Assembly (NCBI RefSeq): GCF_000725125.1
Contig: NZ_JFCB01000007.1
Location: 164,685 to 228,684 of the forward strand
Direction of reading: 5' to 3'
DNA length: 64,000 nt
Origin: Streptomyces toyocaensis
GTDB lineage: Bacteria; Actinomycetota; Actinomycetes; Streptomycetales; Streptomycetaceae
In this document: positions 28,016 to 35,874 of the stretch, piece by piece
How the letters are laid out: every line of letters begins with the position of its first letter
Position numbering within the stretch: the stretch's first letter is position 1
Position numbers and translations under genes: made by a program
Notes under the pieces: generated by a model
What the model was told of the DNA's origin: nothing
Seen by the model: the letters and a program-made list of their open reading frames with translations, nothing else
Databases searched by the model: none

Positions 28016-28971
28016 AGTTCCTCCCCCTGCCGGCGCAGCAGCCGCAGGTACACCAGCGTGACGGCGAGCAGGATCAGCAGCATCACCACGCCGATCGCCG
28101 CGCCGAGGCTGTACTGCGAGGACGCGAACGCCTGCTGGTAGGCGTAGACGTTCAGGACCAGGTTCTGGCCCGCGATGCCGCCGCCGCCCGTCATGACGTA
28201 GATCTGCGTGAACACCTTGAAGTCCCAGATGACGGACTGGATGGTGACGACCACCAGGATCGGCCGCAGCATCGGGACGAGCACGGAACGCCAGACGCGC
28301 CACTGCGAGGCCCCGTCCAGGGAGGCGGCCTCCAGCACCTCGGACGGTACGGAGCGGATCCCGGCGTAGACGGTCACCATCACGAACGGGAAGGAGCACC
28401 ACACCACTTCGAGCAGCACCAGGAAGAAGGCGCTGAACCGGCCGTACGTCCAGGCGTGGTCGCCGAGGCCCAGCACCCGGTTGACCGGCCCGAAGTCGGC
28501 GTCGAAGAGGAACAGCCAGACGGTCGACCCGGTGATCGCGGGCGTCGCCCAGGCGCCGAGCGCGGCCAGCATCAGCGCCAGCCGCGGTACGGCCCGCACC
28601 CGCGTGAGCAGCACGGCGAGCGCGCAGCCGACGGCCAGCGTGCAGAGGACGCAGGCCGCCGCGAACACCACGGTGGCCAGCAGCACCTGCCAGAACTGCT
28701 CGTCGCCGAAGAGCTCGGCGTAGTTGCCGAACCCCTCGAAGGTGGTCGGCTCCCCGCCACTGACCTGCGCCTGGGTGTAGTGGAAGAGCGAGATCAGCCC
28801 GAGCTGGTAGATCGGGTAGGCCAGCAGCCCTCCGAGGACGACCAGCGCCGGCGCCAGATACAGCCAAGGGGTACGAGAACCCCCCCAGGGGCGCGGGGAA
28901 CTGCGCGAGAAACCACGACCGACCCGCACCCGTCCGCGCTCCACAGCCCTCGAGCTCATGGGCGAAGTCAT
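28012..28971 (-). CDS. Sugar ABC transporter permease, MalF/UgpA type
   Basis: A 319-residue membrane protein. The EAA motif appears as LEAASLDGASQWRVWRSVLVP. Start ATG 28971 is in an ATGA overlap with the receptor stop. The first 35 residues (RGFSRSSPRPWGGSRTPW) are encoded by DNA containing a dispersed 22-bp Streptomyces repeat (28887-28908), an unusual coding location. About six helices follow from WLYLAPALVVLGGLLAYPI. Confidence 0.94.
   Translation of the reverse strand: MTSPMSSRAVERGRVRVGRGFSRSSPRPWGGSRTPWLYLAPALVVLGGLLAYPIYQLGLISLFHYTQAQVSGGEPTTFEGFGNYAELFGDEQFWQVLLATVVFAAACVLCTLAVGCALAVLLTRVRAVPRLALMLAALGAWATPAITGSTVWLFLFDADFGPVNRVLGLGDHAWTYGRFSAFFLVLLEVVWCSFPFVMVTVYAGIRSVPSEVLEAASLDGASQWRVWRSVLVPMLRPILVVVTIQSVIWDFKVFTQIYVMTGGGGIAGQNLVLNVYAYQQAFASSQYSLGAAIGVVMLLILLAVTLVYLRLLRRQGEEL
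28887..28908. repeat. 22-bp dispersed repeat, copy inside a coding sequence
   Basis: AGGGGCGCGGGGAACTGCGC followed by GA at 28887-28908. The reverse complement occurs exactly at 59531-59552, and a degenerate related stretch is at about 33315-33345. Such elements usually lie between Streptomyces genes; here it forms codons of the permease N-terminal tail. Confidence 0.7.
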
Positions 28972-30260
28972 CCGACGGAGCCAAACGCCTCGTTCATCTT
29001 CTTCGCCGCGTCCGCCGAGGCGGCGGCCACGCTCTTCTTGCCGGAGACGATCTCCTGGAACATCGTCGGCAGCACCAGCGACGCGTCGATCCGCGCCCAC
29101 GCCGGGGACGCCGGCACGAACTTCGTGTCGGCGGCGAGCGTCTCGACGAACGGCTTCACGAAGGTCTCCTTCGCGGCCACCTGCTCCCGCACGTCGGAGA
29201 AGGTGGGCAGGAAGCCCATGCCGTCGAAGAGGGCGCCCTGGGCCTTCTTCGAGGCGAGCCGCTTCATCAGGTCGACGGCCAGGGTGCGGTGCGAGGTGGA
29301 CTTCAGCACGCCGAGGTTGTTGCCCCCGGCGAAGGCGGGGGCGATGGAGCCGGCCTCGACGCCCGGCAGCGGCACGACGGCGTACTTGCCCTTGACCTTC
29401 CCGGCCTCCACGGCCGCGTGGCTGAAGTCGCCGCCGATCGCCATGGCCGCCTTGCCCGAGGCGAAGGCGGTCACCGTGTCGTTGCCGCCCATGCCGGCGC
29501 ACTTGGCGGCCGGGCAGTTGTCGTCGCCGAACAGCGAGGTGTAGGCCTCGATGCCCTCGCGGGCGTCGGCGCTGTCGATGGCGGAGGCGTACGAGCCCCC
29601 CTTGCCGGTGGCGAGTTCGCCTCCATGGGCCCAGATGAACGGCATCGCGCCGTAGGTGTAGGCGCCGCCGACCGCGATGCCGTACATCTCCGGTCTGGCG
29701 GCGCGGATCTCCTTGGCGGTGGAGATCAGTTCGGCCTGGGTCTTCGGGACGTCGAGGCCGAGCTCGTCGAAGACGTCGGTGCGGTAGTACAGCGCGCGGA
29801 CACCGACGAAGTACGGGGTTCCGTAGACCTTTCCGTCGACGGTGACCGACTGCCTGGCGGTGGGGTCGGTGTCCTTGGCCTCGTCCCAGGCGCCGAACTC
29901 CTCGGTGACGTCGGCGAGTCCGCCGTCCTTCACATAGCCGGCGGTGTCGGTGTTGCCGTACTCGATGAGGTCGGGGGCGGAGCCCGGGTCGTTGAAGGCG
30001 GCCTTGATGCGCTGGGCGCGGGTCTCGACGGGTATGTACTCGACGGTGACCTCGGTGCCCGGGTGCGCCTTCTCGAACTCCGCGAGGACGGAGTCGACGG
30101 CCTCTTCCTTGGGCCGGTTGTTGACCTCCTGGAAGAGCCAGACGCGCAGGGTGCCGGTCTTCTCGTCCTTGTCGGAGGCGGAGTTGCCGGAGGTCTGGGG
30201 CGCGCAGGCGGCGGTGGCGAGGACGGCCGCGACGGCGACCAGGCGGGCGGACAGCTTCAT
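28968..30260 (-). CDS. Sugar ABC transporter substrate-binding lipoprotein
   Basis: A 430-residue receptor beginning with a lipoprotein signal (KLSARLVAVAAVLATAACAP, lipobox TAAC). Body is a family-1 extracellular solute-binding protein, with LRVWLFQEVNNRPKEEAVDS at the start and the sugar-binding signature around YGTPYFVGVRALYYRTDVF. ATG 30260 is preceded by GGAGGAG at eight bases. It leads a four-gene operon with two permeases and a hexosaminidase; no ATPase is present, so a shared ATPase (MsiK in Streptomyces) is probably used. Confidence 0.94.
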   Translation of the reverse strand: MKLSARLVAVAAVLATAACAPQTSGNSASDKDEKTGTLRVWLFQEVNNRPKEEAVDSVLAEFEKAHPGTEVTVEYIPVETRAQRIKAAFNDPGSAPDLIEYGNTDTAGYVKDGGLADVTEEFGAWDEAKDTDPTARQSVTVDGKVYGTPYFVGVRALYYRTDVFDELGLDVPKTQAELISTAKEIRAARPEMYGIAVGGAYTYGAMPFIWAHGGELATGKGGSYASAIDSADAREGIEAYTSLFGDDNCPAAKCAGMGGNDTVTAFASGKAAMAIGGDFSHAAVEAGKVKGKYAVVPLPGVEAGSIAPAFAGGNNLGVLKSTSHRTLAVDLMKRLASKKAQGALFDGMGFLPTFSDVREQVAAKETFVKPFVETLAADTKFVPASPAWARIDASLVLPTMFQEIVSGKKSVAAASADAAKKMNEAFGSVG

Positions 30261-30415
30261 GGAGTTGCTCCTCCGAACGCGTTGCACCATATGCAATAGC
30301 GGTTTCGCTGTGCACAACACCCCGGAGGCTAGGGACTGGGTGAACCGCACGACAAGAGGTCTCAACCACTCTGTGACCGGCGGACGCACCCTGCGCAACG
30401 CGCGAACAGCACAAA
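30261..30415. promoter_or_regulatory. Promoter region of the sugar-import operon with inverted repeats
   Basis: Two symmetric elements lie just before the receptor start: TTGCA-N5-TGCAA at 30282-30296 and the palindrome TGTGCACA at 30309-30316. LacI- or ROK-type regulators of sugar uptake bind such sites. The sequence is not a good DasR site. No regulator gene is adjacent, so the factor is unknown. Confidence 0.45.
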
Positions 30416-30450
30416 GGCCCCCGGGGCGCACAAAGCGCACCCCGGGGGCC
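30416..30450 (-). terminator. Terminator of the DUF3039 gene
   Basis: GGCCCCCGGGG on the left arm (30416-30426) pairs with CCCCGGGGGCC on the right (30440-30450), with an inner GCGC pairing. It lies about 35 bp past the DUF3039 stop. Strong stem, no U-tract. Confidence 0.75.
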
Positions 30451-30485
30451 TCGCGAGGAGCCGACCGGCGGAGGAAGAAAGAGGG

Positions 30486-30773
30486 CTACTTGTCGCCCTT
30501 GCCCTTGCCGTTGTCGTCGCCGCCGGCACCCATGGACTCGTAGATCTCCTTGCACATGGGGCAGACCGGGTACTTCTTCGGGTCGCGGCCGGGCACCCAG
30601 ACCTTGCCGCACAGCGCCACTACGGGAGTGCCGTCGAGGGCACTCGCCATGATCTTGTCCTTCTGGACGTAGTGGGCGAAGCGCTCGTGGTCTCCGTCGC
30701 CGTGGGAGGTCTGCGGCGTCGGCTCGACGAGGGTCCCCGTACCTGTCCCGCGCTCGGGCTCAAGAGTGCTCAT
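30486..30773 (-). CDS. DUF3039-domain protein, zinc-ribbon-like
   Basis: A 95-residue soluble protein conserved in actinobacteria. The core motif is FAHYVQKDKIMASALDGTPV, followed by ALCGKVW and CPMC, giving three conserved cysteines that could bind zinc. The C-terminus is Gly/Lys-rich. ATG 30773 is chosen over an ATG three codons upstream. Function not known. It is divergent in no operon and ends in its own terminator. Confidence 0.88.
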   Translation of the reverse strand: MSTLEPERGTGTGTLVEPTPQTSHGDGDHERFAHYVQKDKIMASALDGTPVVALCGKVWVPGRDPKKYPVCPMCKEIYESMGAGGDDNGKGKGDK

Positions 30774-30803
30774 AACAGCCAAGGGTACTGAAGCTCACAG
30801 CCA

Positions 30804-31376
30804 TCAGTTGAGCGAAGGGTCGTCCGGATACGTGGCCACCATCGCCAGCTCGTTGCGCTGGCGGCGCAGCACCTCGCGCCACAGTCGCTCCGGGACCGGG
30901 GAGGAGACGTCACCGGGCTCGGACTCCACGACGTACCAGGCGCCGTCCACCAGCTCGTCCTCCAGCTGGCCCGGGCCCCACCCGGCGTAACCGGCGAAGA
31001 TGCGCAGGGAGCCGAGGACGGAGGCGAGCAGCTCCGGCGGCGCCTCCAGGTCGACCAGACCGATCGCGCCGTGCACCCTCCGCCAGCCCAGCGGCGCGGT
31101 CTCCCCGGCCGCCCCGCCCGGGACGACGGCGACACCGAGCGCCGAGTCCAGCGACACCGGGCCGCCCTGGAAGACGACACCGGGTTCGCCGGCCAGGTCC
31201 GCCCAGCCCTCCAGGATGTCGCCCACGTCCACCGGGGTCGGACGGTTGAGGACGACACCGAGGGAGCCCTCCTCGTCGTGGTCGAGGAGGAGCACCACCG
31301 CGCGGTCGAAGTTCGGGTCCGCCAGAGCGGGAGTGGCCACGAGCAGCCGCCCTGTGAGCGAGGACACCTCGGTCAT
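30804..31376 (-). CDS. YqgE/AlgH-family protein
   Basis: A 190-residue protein of the YqgE (AlgH) family. Family segments are SLTGRLLVATPALADPNFDR at the start, then GVVLNRPTP, GGPVSLDSALG and AGYAGWGPGQLEDEL. The biochemical role is not settled. ATG 31376 is preferred, although an ATG at 31385 (MSGMTE) is possible. The stop is close to the DUF3039 gene on the same strand (31 bp), so they may share a transcript. Confidence 0.93.
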   Translation of the reverse strand: MTEVSSLTGRLLVATPALADPNFDRAVVLLLDHDEEGSLGVVLNRPTPVDVGDILEGWADLAGEPGVVFQGGPVSLDSALGVAVVPGGAAGETAPLGWRRVHGAIGLVDLEAPPELLASVLGSLRIFAGYAGWGPGQLEDELVDGAWYVVESEPGDVSSPVPERLWREVLRRQRNELAMVATYPDDPSLN

Positions 31377-31687
31377 GCCAGACATGATCCCGCATCTTCC
31401 GTCCGCAGGGGGAGGCAATGGGGGTACGGGAGTGAACGCGGCCATGAATCGAAAGGAGCCGCCTGGTAGGGCGTCGTTCAAGGGGGGTGGTGGGAGACGG
31501 GAGGGGCCGACCGGTGCACGCCCGGCGCGCAGGGGGTCGCGGTGACCGCTCGTGGCCGCCGGCAAACCGTTCGTGTTATGACGGGCCCATGACGCCTTCC
31601 GGGGCTCCCGGGGCTTACGGAAGGAGGGCCGAGGGCGATTACGCTTGCCTCTCCGGCCCCTGCCCCACTCCACGGAACGCGAGATTC
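31377..31687. other. Intergenic region between YqgE and murA
   Basis: A 311-bp gap between divergent genes that must contain both promoters. I see an AT-richer patch around 31566-31580 (TTCGTGTTATGAC) that could hold a -10 element for murA, but no clear -35. No RNA gene, no strong palindrome. Confidence 0.3.
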
Positions 31688-33028
31688 ATGACCGTCAACG
31701 ACGATGTCCTGCTTGTCCACGGCGGAACCCCGCTGGAGGGCGAGATCCGTGTCCGCGGTGCGAAGAACCTCGTACCGAAGGCCATGGTCGCCGCGCTGCT
31801 GGGCAGCGCACCCAGCCGCCTGCGCAACGTCCCGGACATCCGCGACGTCCGGGTCGTACGGGGTCTGCTGCAGTTGCACGGCGTGACGGTCCGCCCGGGT
31901 GAGGAACCGGGCGAGCTGGTGCTCGATCCCACCCACGTGGAGAGCGCCAACGTCGCTGACATCGATGCCCACGCCGGTTCCTCGCGGATCCCGATCCTGT
32001 TCTGCGGCCCGCTGCTGCACCGGCTCGGGCACGCGTTCATCCCGGGCCTCGGCGGCTGCGACATCGGTGGCCGGCCCATCGACTTCCACTTCGACGTGCT
32101 GCGGCAGTTCGGCGCGACCATCGAGAAGCGGGCGGACGGCCAGTACCTGGAGGCCCCGCAGCGGCTGCGCGGCACCAAGATCCGGCTGCCGTACCCGTCC
32201 GTCGGCACCACCGAGCAGGTGCTGCTCACGGCGGTCCTCGCGGAGGGCGTCACCGAGCTGTCCAACGCGGCGGTGGAGCCGGAGATCGAGGACCTGATCT
32301 GCGTCCTGCAGAAAATGGGCGCGATCATCGCGATGGACACCGACCGGACGATCCGCATCACCGGTGTGGAGAGACTCGGCGGCTACACCCACCGCGCCCT
32401 CCCCGACCGGCTGGAGGCCGCCTCCTGGGCGTCCGCCGCGCTGGCGACCGAGGGCAACATCTACGTCCACGGCGCCCAGCAGCGCTCGATGATGACGTTC
32501 CTCAACACGTACCGGAAGGTCGGCGGCGCCTTCGAGATCGACGACGAGGGCATCCGCTTCTGGCACCCCGGCGGGCAGTTGAAGTCCATCGCGCTGGAGA
32601 CCGATGTGCACCCCGGTTTCCAGACCGACTGGCAGCAGCCGCTGGTGGTCGCGCTCACCCAGGCGACGGGCCTGTCCATCATCCACGAGACGGTCTACGA
32701 GTCCCGCCTCGGGTTCACCTCCGCGCTGAACCAGATGGGCGCGCACATCCAGCTCTACCGCGAGTGCCTGGGCGGCTCCGACTGCCGCTTCGGCCAGCGG
32801 AACTTCCTGCACTCGGCGGTCGTCTCGGGACCGACCCGGCTGCAGGGCGCCGACCTGGTCATCCCGGACCTGCGCGGCGGCTTCTCGTACCTCATCGCCG
32901 CCCTCGCCGCCCAGGGTCCCTCCCGCGTCCACGGCATCGGCCTGATCAACCGCGGCTACGAGAACTTCATGGAGAAGCTGGTGGAGCTGGGCGCGAAGGC
33001 GGAACTCCCCGGCAAGGCCCTCGCCTGA
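31688..33028 (+). CDS. murA: UDP-N-acetylglucosamine 1-carboxyvinyltransferase
   Basis: MurA transfers enolpyruvate from PEP to UDP-N-acetylglucosamine, the first committed step of peptidoglycan synthesis, in the cytoplasm. The 446-residue length is normal. The catalytic Cys124 is in GLGGCDIGGRPIDFH, so the enzyme should be fosfomycin-sensitive. The Lys22-equivalent lies in RGAKNLVPKAMVAALL, where Lys-Asn is conserved. Start ATG 31688 follows a weak GGAACGCGAG site. The last 20 codons and following DNA are duplicated downstream (33108 onward). Confidence 0.97.
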   Translation: MTVNDDVLLVHGGTPLEGEIRVRGAKNLVPKAMVAALLGSAPSRLRNVPDIRDVRVVRGLLQLHGVTVRPGEEPGELVLDPTHVESANVADIDAHAGSSRIPILFCGPLLHRLGHAFIPGLGGCDIGGRPIDFHFDVLRQFGATIEKRADGQYLEAPQRLRGTKIRLPYPSVGTTEQVLLTAVLAEGVTELSNAAVEPEIEDLICVLQKMGAIIAMDTDRTIRITGVERLGGYTHRALPDRLEAASWASAALATEGNIYVHGAQQRSMMTFLNTYRKVGGAFEIDDEGIRFWHPGGQLKSIALETDVHPGFQTDWQQPLVVALTQATGLSIIHETVYESRLGFTSALNQMGAHIQLYRECLGGSDCRFGQRNFLHSAVVSGPTRLQGADLVIPDLRGGFSYLIAALAAQGPSRVHGIGLINRGYENFMEKLVELGAKAELPGKALA

Positions 33029-33238
33029 CCCCACACACCGCCCCCACCCCGCCCCGGGCCACCCCGCCCCGGCCGGGGGCCCGGGGGTCGCCCCCGGGAC
33101 GACACAGCATGGAGAAGCTGGTCGAGCTGGGCGCGAAGGCGGAACTCCCCGGCAAGGCCCTCGCCCGACCCCCCACACCGCCCCCACCCCGCCCCGGGCC
33201 ACCCCGCCCCGGCCGGGGGTCCGGGGGTCGCCCCCGGG
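32968..33238 (+). repeat. Tandem duplication of the murA 3' end and trailing sequence
   Basis: Bases 32968-33098 and 33108-33238 are near-identical copies 140 bp apart. The first copy encodes the end of MurA (MEKLVELGAKAELPGKALA, TGA stop). The second repeats those codons, but its TGA has become CGA, so it would read on. Both copies contain a GC-rich hairpin (GGGGGTCGCCCCC). Coding codons differ at only a few positions. Confidence 0.9.
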
Positions 33239-33251
33239 GCCTGTCGCAGCG

Positions 33252-33299
33252 ACGCCGATGGGGCGGTCACCCTGATCCGGGTGACCGCCCCATCGGCGT
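33252..33299. terminator. Strong bidirectional terminator between murA and hupA
   Basis: A 21-bp perfect stem: left arm 33252-33272 (starting ACGCCGATGGGGCGG), loop TGATCC, right arm 33279-33299. It lies between the convergent ends of murA and hupA and can serve both. Confidence 0.85.
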
Positions 33300-33413
33300 G
33301 AGTGGACGCGCCCCTGAAGGGCGCGGGACTGCGGACGTGTCGCGCGAGCGCGACCGGCCACGGCCGACCCGCAGCCGCCCCCGGCGCCAAGCCCGGGCGG
33401 CGCTTGCGCGTCC
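33300..33413. repeat. Degenerate copy of the dispersed GGGGCGCGGGGAACTGCGC-type element
   Basis: Around 33305-33345 the sequence CCCCTGAAGGGCGCGGGACTGCGG resembles the 22-bp dispersed repeat seen exactly at 28887 and 59531, but it has lost bases and carries an insertion. It sits between the terminator and the hupA stop. Confidence 0.4.
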
Positions 33414-33695
33414 TTACTTGCCCTTCGCCGCTTCCTTCAGCTTCGAGCCCGCGGAGACCTTCACGCTGTAGCCGGCCGGGATCTGGATCGGCTCACCGGT
33501 CTGCGGGTTGCGTGCGGTCCGAGCGGCCCGGTGGGTGCGCTCGAAGGTCAGGAAGCCGGGGACGGTGACCTTCTCGTCGCCCTTGGAGACGATGTCGCCG
33601 ACAACCTCGGCGAACGCGGCCAGCACGGCGTCGGCGTCCTTGCGGGTCACCTCGGCGCGGTCGGCCAGCGCGGCCACCAGCTCACTGCGGTTCAT
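33414..33695 (-). CDS. hupA: HU-family histone-like DNA-binding protein
   Basis: A 93-residue nucleoid protein that bends DNA as a dimer. Family motif GFLTFERTHRAARTARNPQT (the DNA-arm region) is complete, and the length matches canonical HU. The C-terminus lacks the long lysine/alanine tail of the second Streptomyces HU (HupS). ATG 33695 has GGGAGTAAG upstream. It is a single gene ending at the shared terminator. Confidence 0.97.
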   Translation of the reverse strand: MNRSELVAALADRAEVTRKDADAVLAAFAEVVGDIVSKGDEKVTVPGFLTFERTHRAARTARNPQTGEPIQIPAGYSVKVSAGSKLKEAAKGK

Positions 33696-34089
33696 GTTCT
33701 TACTCCCGTGTTCTTCTTGCCGTTGAGGCGTGCCACGCGGCGGAGCCGCATGTCGGGCACGGCGAAGCCGATGCTGCCAGGTTCCTCGGTGAGTCCCCGG
33801 ACCCGGGTCCGTCGTCAGACCCTCGCGCCCAGGGACGCATCCTGCCTCTACCTGCGGCGGTAAAGCCAATCCGGCACCCCCGGGACGTCGTGAGAACACC
33901 CGAGGGAGTCACATGACGAGCGCCACGGCCGAGATGCGGTGACACTCCGTCCGCTTCCGGCAGCGGACAGCAGGGGCCGGAGCCCGGGTCTGGCCGCCAC
34001 CCTAGAGGGCCGCCCGGACCTACGGGTTCCACGACGCGCCGATTCAAACCCGGCCGTGGCGATCCTCACAGCCCCCGTACCGCCGGTGT
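33696..34089. other. Intergenic region upstream of hupA
   Basis: A 394-bp gap between hupA and the malic enzyme, both on the minus strand. The half next to hupA should hold its promoter. I see no clear -35/-10 pair, no RNA gene and no repeat of note. Confidence 0.3.
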
Positions 34090-35499
34090 CTACGCCCCCG
34101 CGGCCTTCGCCGCCTCGCGCACCGCGCCGGCCACCGCGCCCGCGACCTTGTCGTTGAACACGCTGGGGATGATGTAGTTCGGGTTGAGCTCGTCCTCGGT
34201 CACCACGTCGGCCAGCGCCTTCGCGGCGGCCAGCATCATCTCGGTGTTGACGGTGCGGGACTGGGCGTCCAGCAGACCGCGGAAGACACCCGGGAACACC
34301 AGCACGTTGTTGATCTGGTTGGGGAAGTCGGAGCGGCCGGTGGCCACGACGGCCGCCGTCTGGCGGGCGATTGCCGGTTCGACCTCGGGGTCGGGGTTCG
34401 CGAGCGCGAACACGATCGCTCCCTCGGCCATCGCGGCGACGTCCTCGCCGTCGAGCACGTTCGGGGCGGAGACGCCGATGAAGACGTCCGCGCCGCGCAC
34501 GGCCTCCTTCAGGGTGCCGGTGAGGTTCTCGGGGTTGGTGTTGTCGGCGATCCAGCACAGGGCGGAACCGGGGGTGGCGTCCACCAGGTCCTCACGGCCC
34601 GCGTGGACCACTCCGTGGATGTCGGCCACCACGGCGTTCTTCACGCCCGCGGCGATCAGCAGCTTCAGGATGGCCGTACCGGCGGCGCCGGCACCGGACA
34701 TCACGACGCGGATGGTGTCGATCGACTTGCCGGTGACCCGCAGCGCGTTGGTCAGCGCGGCCAGCACGACGATCGCGGTGCCGTGCTGGTCGTCGTGGAA
34801 GACGGGGATGTCGAGGGCCTCGCGCAGCCGGGCCTCGATCTCGAAGCAGCGCGGCGCGGAGATGTCCTCCAGGTTGATGCCGGCGAAGCCCGGGGCGATC
34901 GCCTTGACGATCTCGACGATCGCGTCGGTGTCCTGGGTGTCGAGGCAGAGCGGCCAGGCGTCGATGCCGGCGAAGCGCTTGAACAGGGCGGCCTTGCCCT
35001 CCATGACCGGCAGAGCGGCCTTGGGGCCGATGTTGCCCAGGCCCAGCACGGCGGAGCCGTCGGTCACGACCGCAACGGAGTTGCGCTTGATGGTGAGGCG
35101 GCGGGCGTCCTCGGGGTTCTCGGCGATCGCCATGCAGACGCGGGCCACACCCGGCGTGTAGACCATGGAGAGGTCGTCACGGTTGCGGATGGGGTGCTTC
35201 GACGCCATCTCGATCTTGCCGCCCAGGTGCATCAGGAAGGTACGGTCGGAGACCTTGCCCAGGGTGACGCCCTCGATGCCGCGCAGCTGCTCGACGATCT
35301 CGTCGGCGTGGGCGGTGGAGGTGGCCGCGATGGTGACGTCGATGCGGAGCCGCTCGTGGCCGGACGCCGTGACGTCGAGGCCGGTCACCGAGCCTCCGTG
35401 GGACTCGACGGCCCCGGTGAGCTGGGAGACCGCGGTTCCGCCTGCGGGCACCTCCAGCCGGATGGTCATCGAGTAGGAGACGCTGGGCGCCGTTGCCAT
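34090..35499 (-). CDS. NAD(P)-dependent malic enzyme with N-terminal ACT domain
   Basis: A 469-residue enzyme that decarboxylates malate to pyruvate, linking the TCA cycle to gluconeogenesis and NADPH or NADH supply. The first about 80 residues form an ACT domain (YSMTIRLEVPAGGTAVSQL then TGAVESHGGSVTGLDV). The malic enzyme core has YTPGVARVCMAIAENPEDA, TDGSAVLGLGNIGPKAALPV and FHDDQHGTAIVVLAAL, the metal and malate ligands. In S. coelicolor the corresponding malic enzyme is the NAD-type; the cofactor here is inferred. It is separated from the helicase upstream by a terminator. Confidence 0.95.
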   Translation of the reverse strand: MATAPSVSYSMTIRLEVPAGGTAVSQLTGAVESHGGSVTGLDVTASGHERLRIDVTIAATSTAHADEIVEQLRGIEGVTLGKVSDRTFLMHLGGKIEMASKHPIRNRDDLSMVYTPGVARVCMAIAENPEDARRLTIKRNSVAVVTDGSAVLGLGNIGPKAALPVMEGKAALFKRFAGIDAWPLCLDTQDTDAIVEIVKAIAPGFAGINLEDISAPRCFEIEARLREALDIPVFHDDQHGTAIVVLAALTNALRVTGKSIDTIRVVMSGAGAAGTAILKLLIAAGVKNAVVADIHGVVHAGREDLVDATPGSALCWIADNTNPENLTGTLKEAVRGADVFIGVSAPNVLDGEDVAAMAEGAIVFALANPDPEVEPAIARQTAAVVATGRSDFPNQINNVLVFPGVFRGLLDAQSRTVNTEMMLAAAKALADVVTEDELNPNYIIPSVFNDKVAGAVAGAVREAAKAAGA

Positions 35500-35874
35500 G
35501 GCGGACTTCCTCTGCTTTCACCGTGTCGCGAATCGTGCCGTCCGATCGTCGCACCTACCCCTGAGTACGTGGTAGCCGCCTTGGATTGCGGACGTTTTGT
35601 TCACCGGCATGTGGCGTATCCGGAAAACAGTTTTCACCATACGAGAGTTGATGACCTGAGAGGTGGTCGGACGACGAAAGAGGCCCACGTCACTGCGGGG
35701 TGACGTGGGCCTCTCGCACGCTGATGACACCGACCCGCCATGCTCGCCTCGCGGCAAGTGGTCGCTCGTAGCGACGAAGGTTGGGCCCGGGGGCTTGGAT
35801 CGGGCCGGTGCCACACCCAGGCTAACAAACGGATGCCGGATGGCCATTCCCGTGGCACAGGCGCTTTCCCGGCT
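35500..35874. other. Intergenic region with terminator, upstream of the malic enzyme
   Basis: A 375-bp gap between the helicase stop and the malic-enzyme start. It contains the terminator at 35680-35713. The rest has the malic-enzyme promoter; I see no clear hexamers and no RNA gene. Confidence 0.4.
35680..35713 (-). terminator. Terminator downstream of the helicase gene
   Basis: GAGGCCCACGTCAC (35680-35693), six-base loop, GTGACGTGGGCCTC (35700-35713), a perfect 14-bp stem. Confidence 0.8.

Noticed and set aside
33109..33471. Open frame beginning MEKLVELGAKAELPG as a separate gene
   Set aside because: It is the duplicated murA tail with a lost stop codon, then GC-rich non-coding sequence.
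35714..35874. Small RNA gene between helD and its terminator
   Set aside because: No conserved fold beyond the terminator is visible; it looks like an ordinary trailer.
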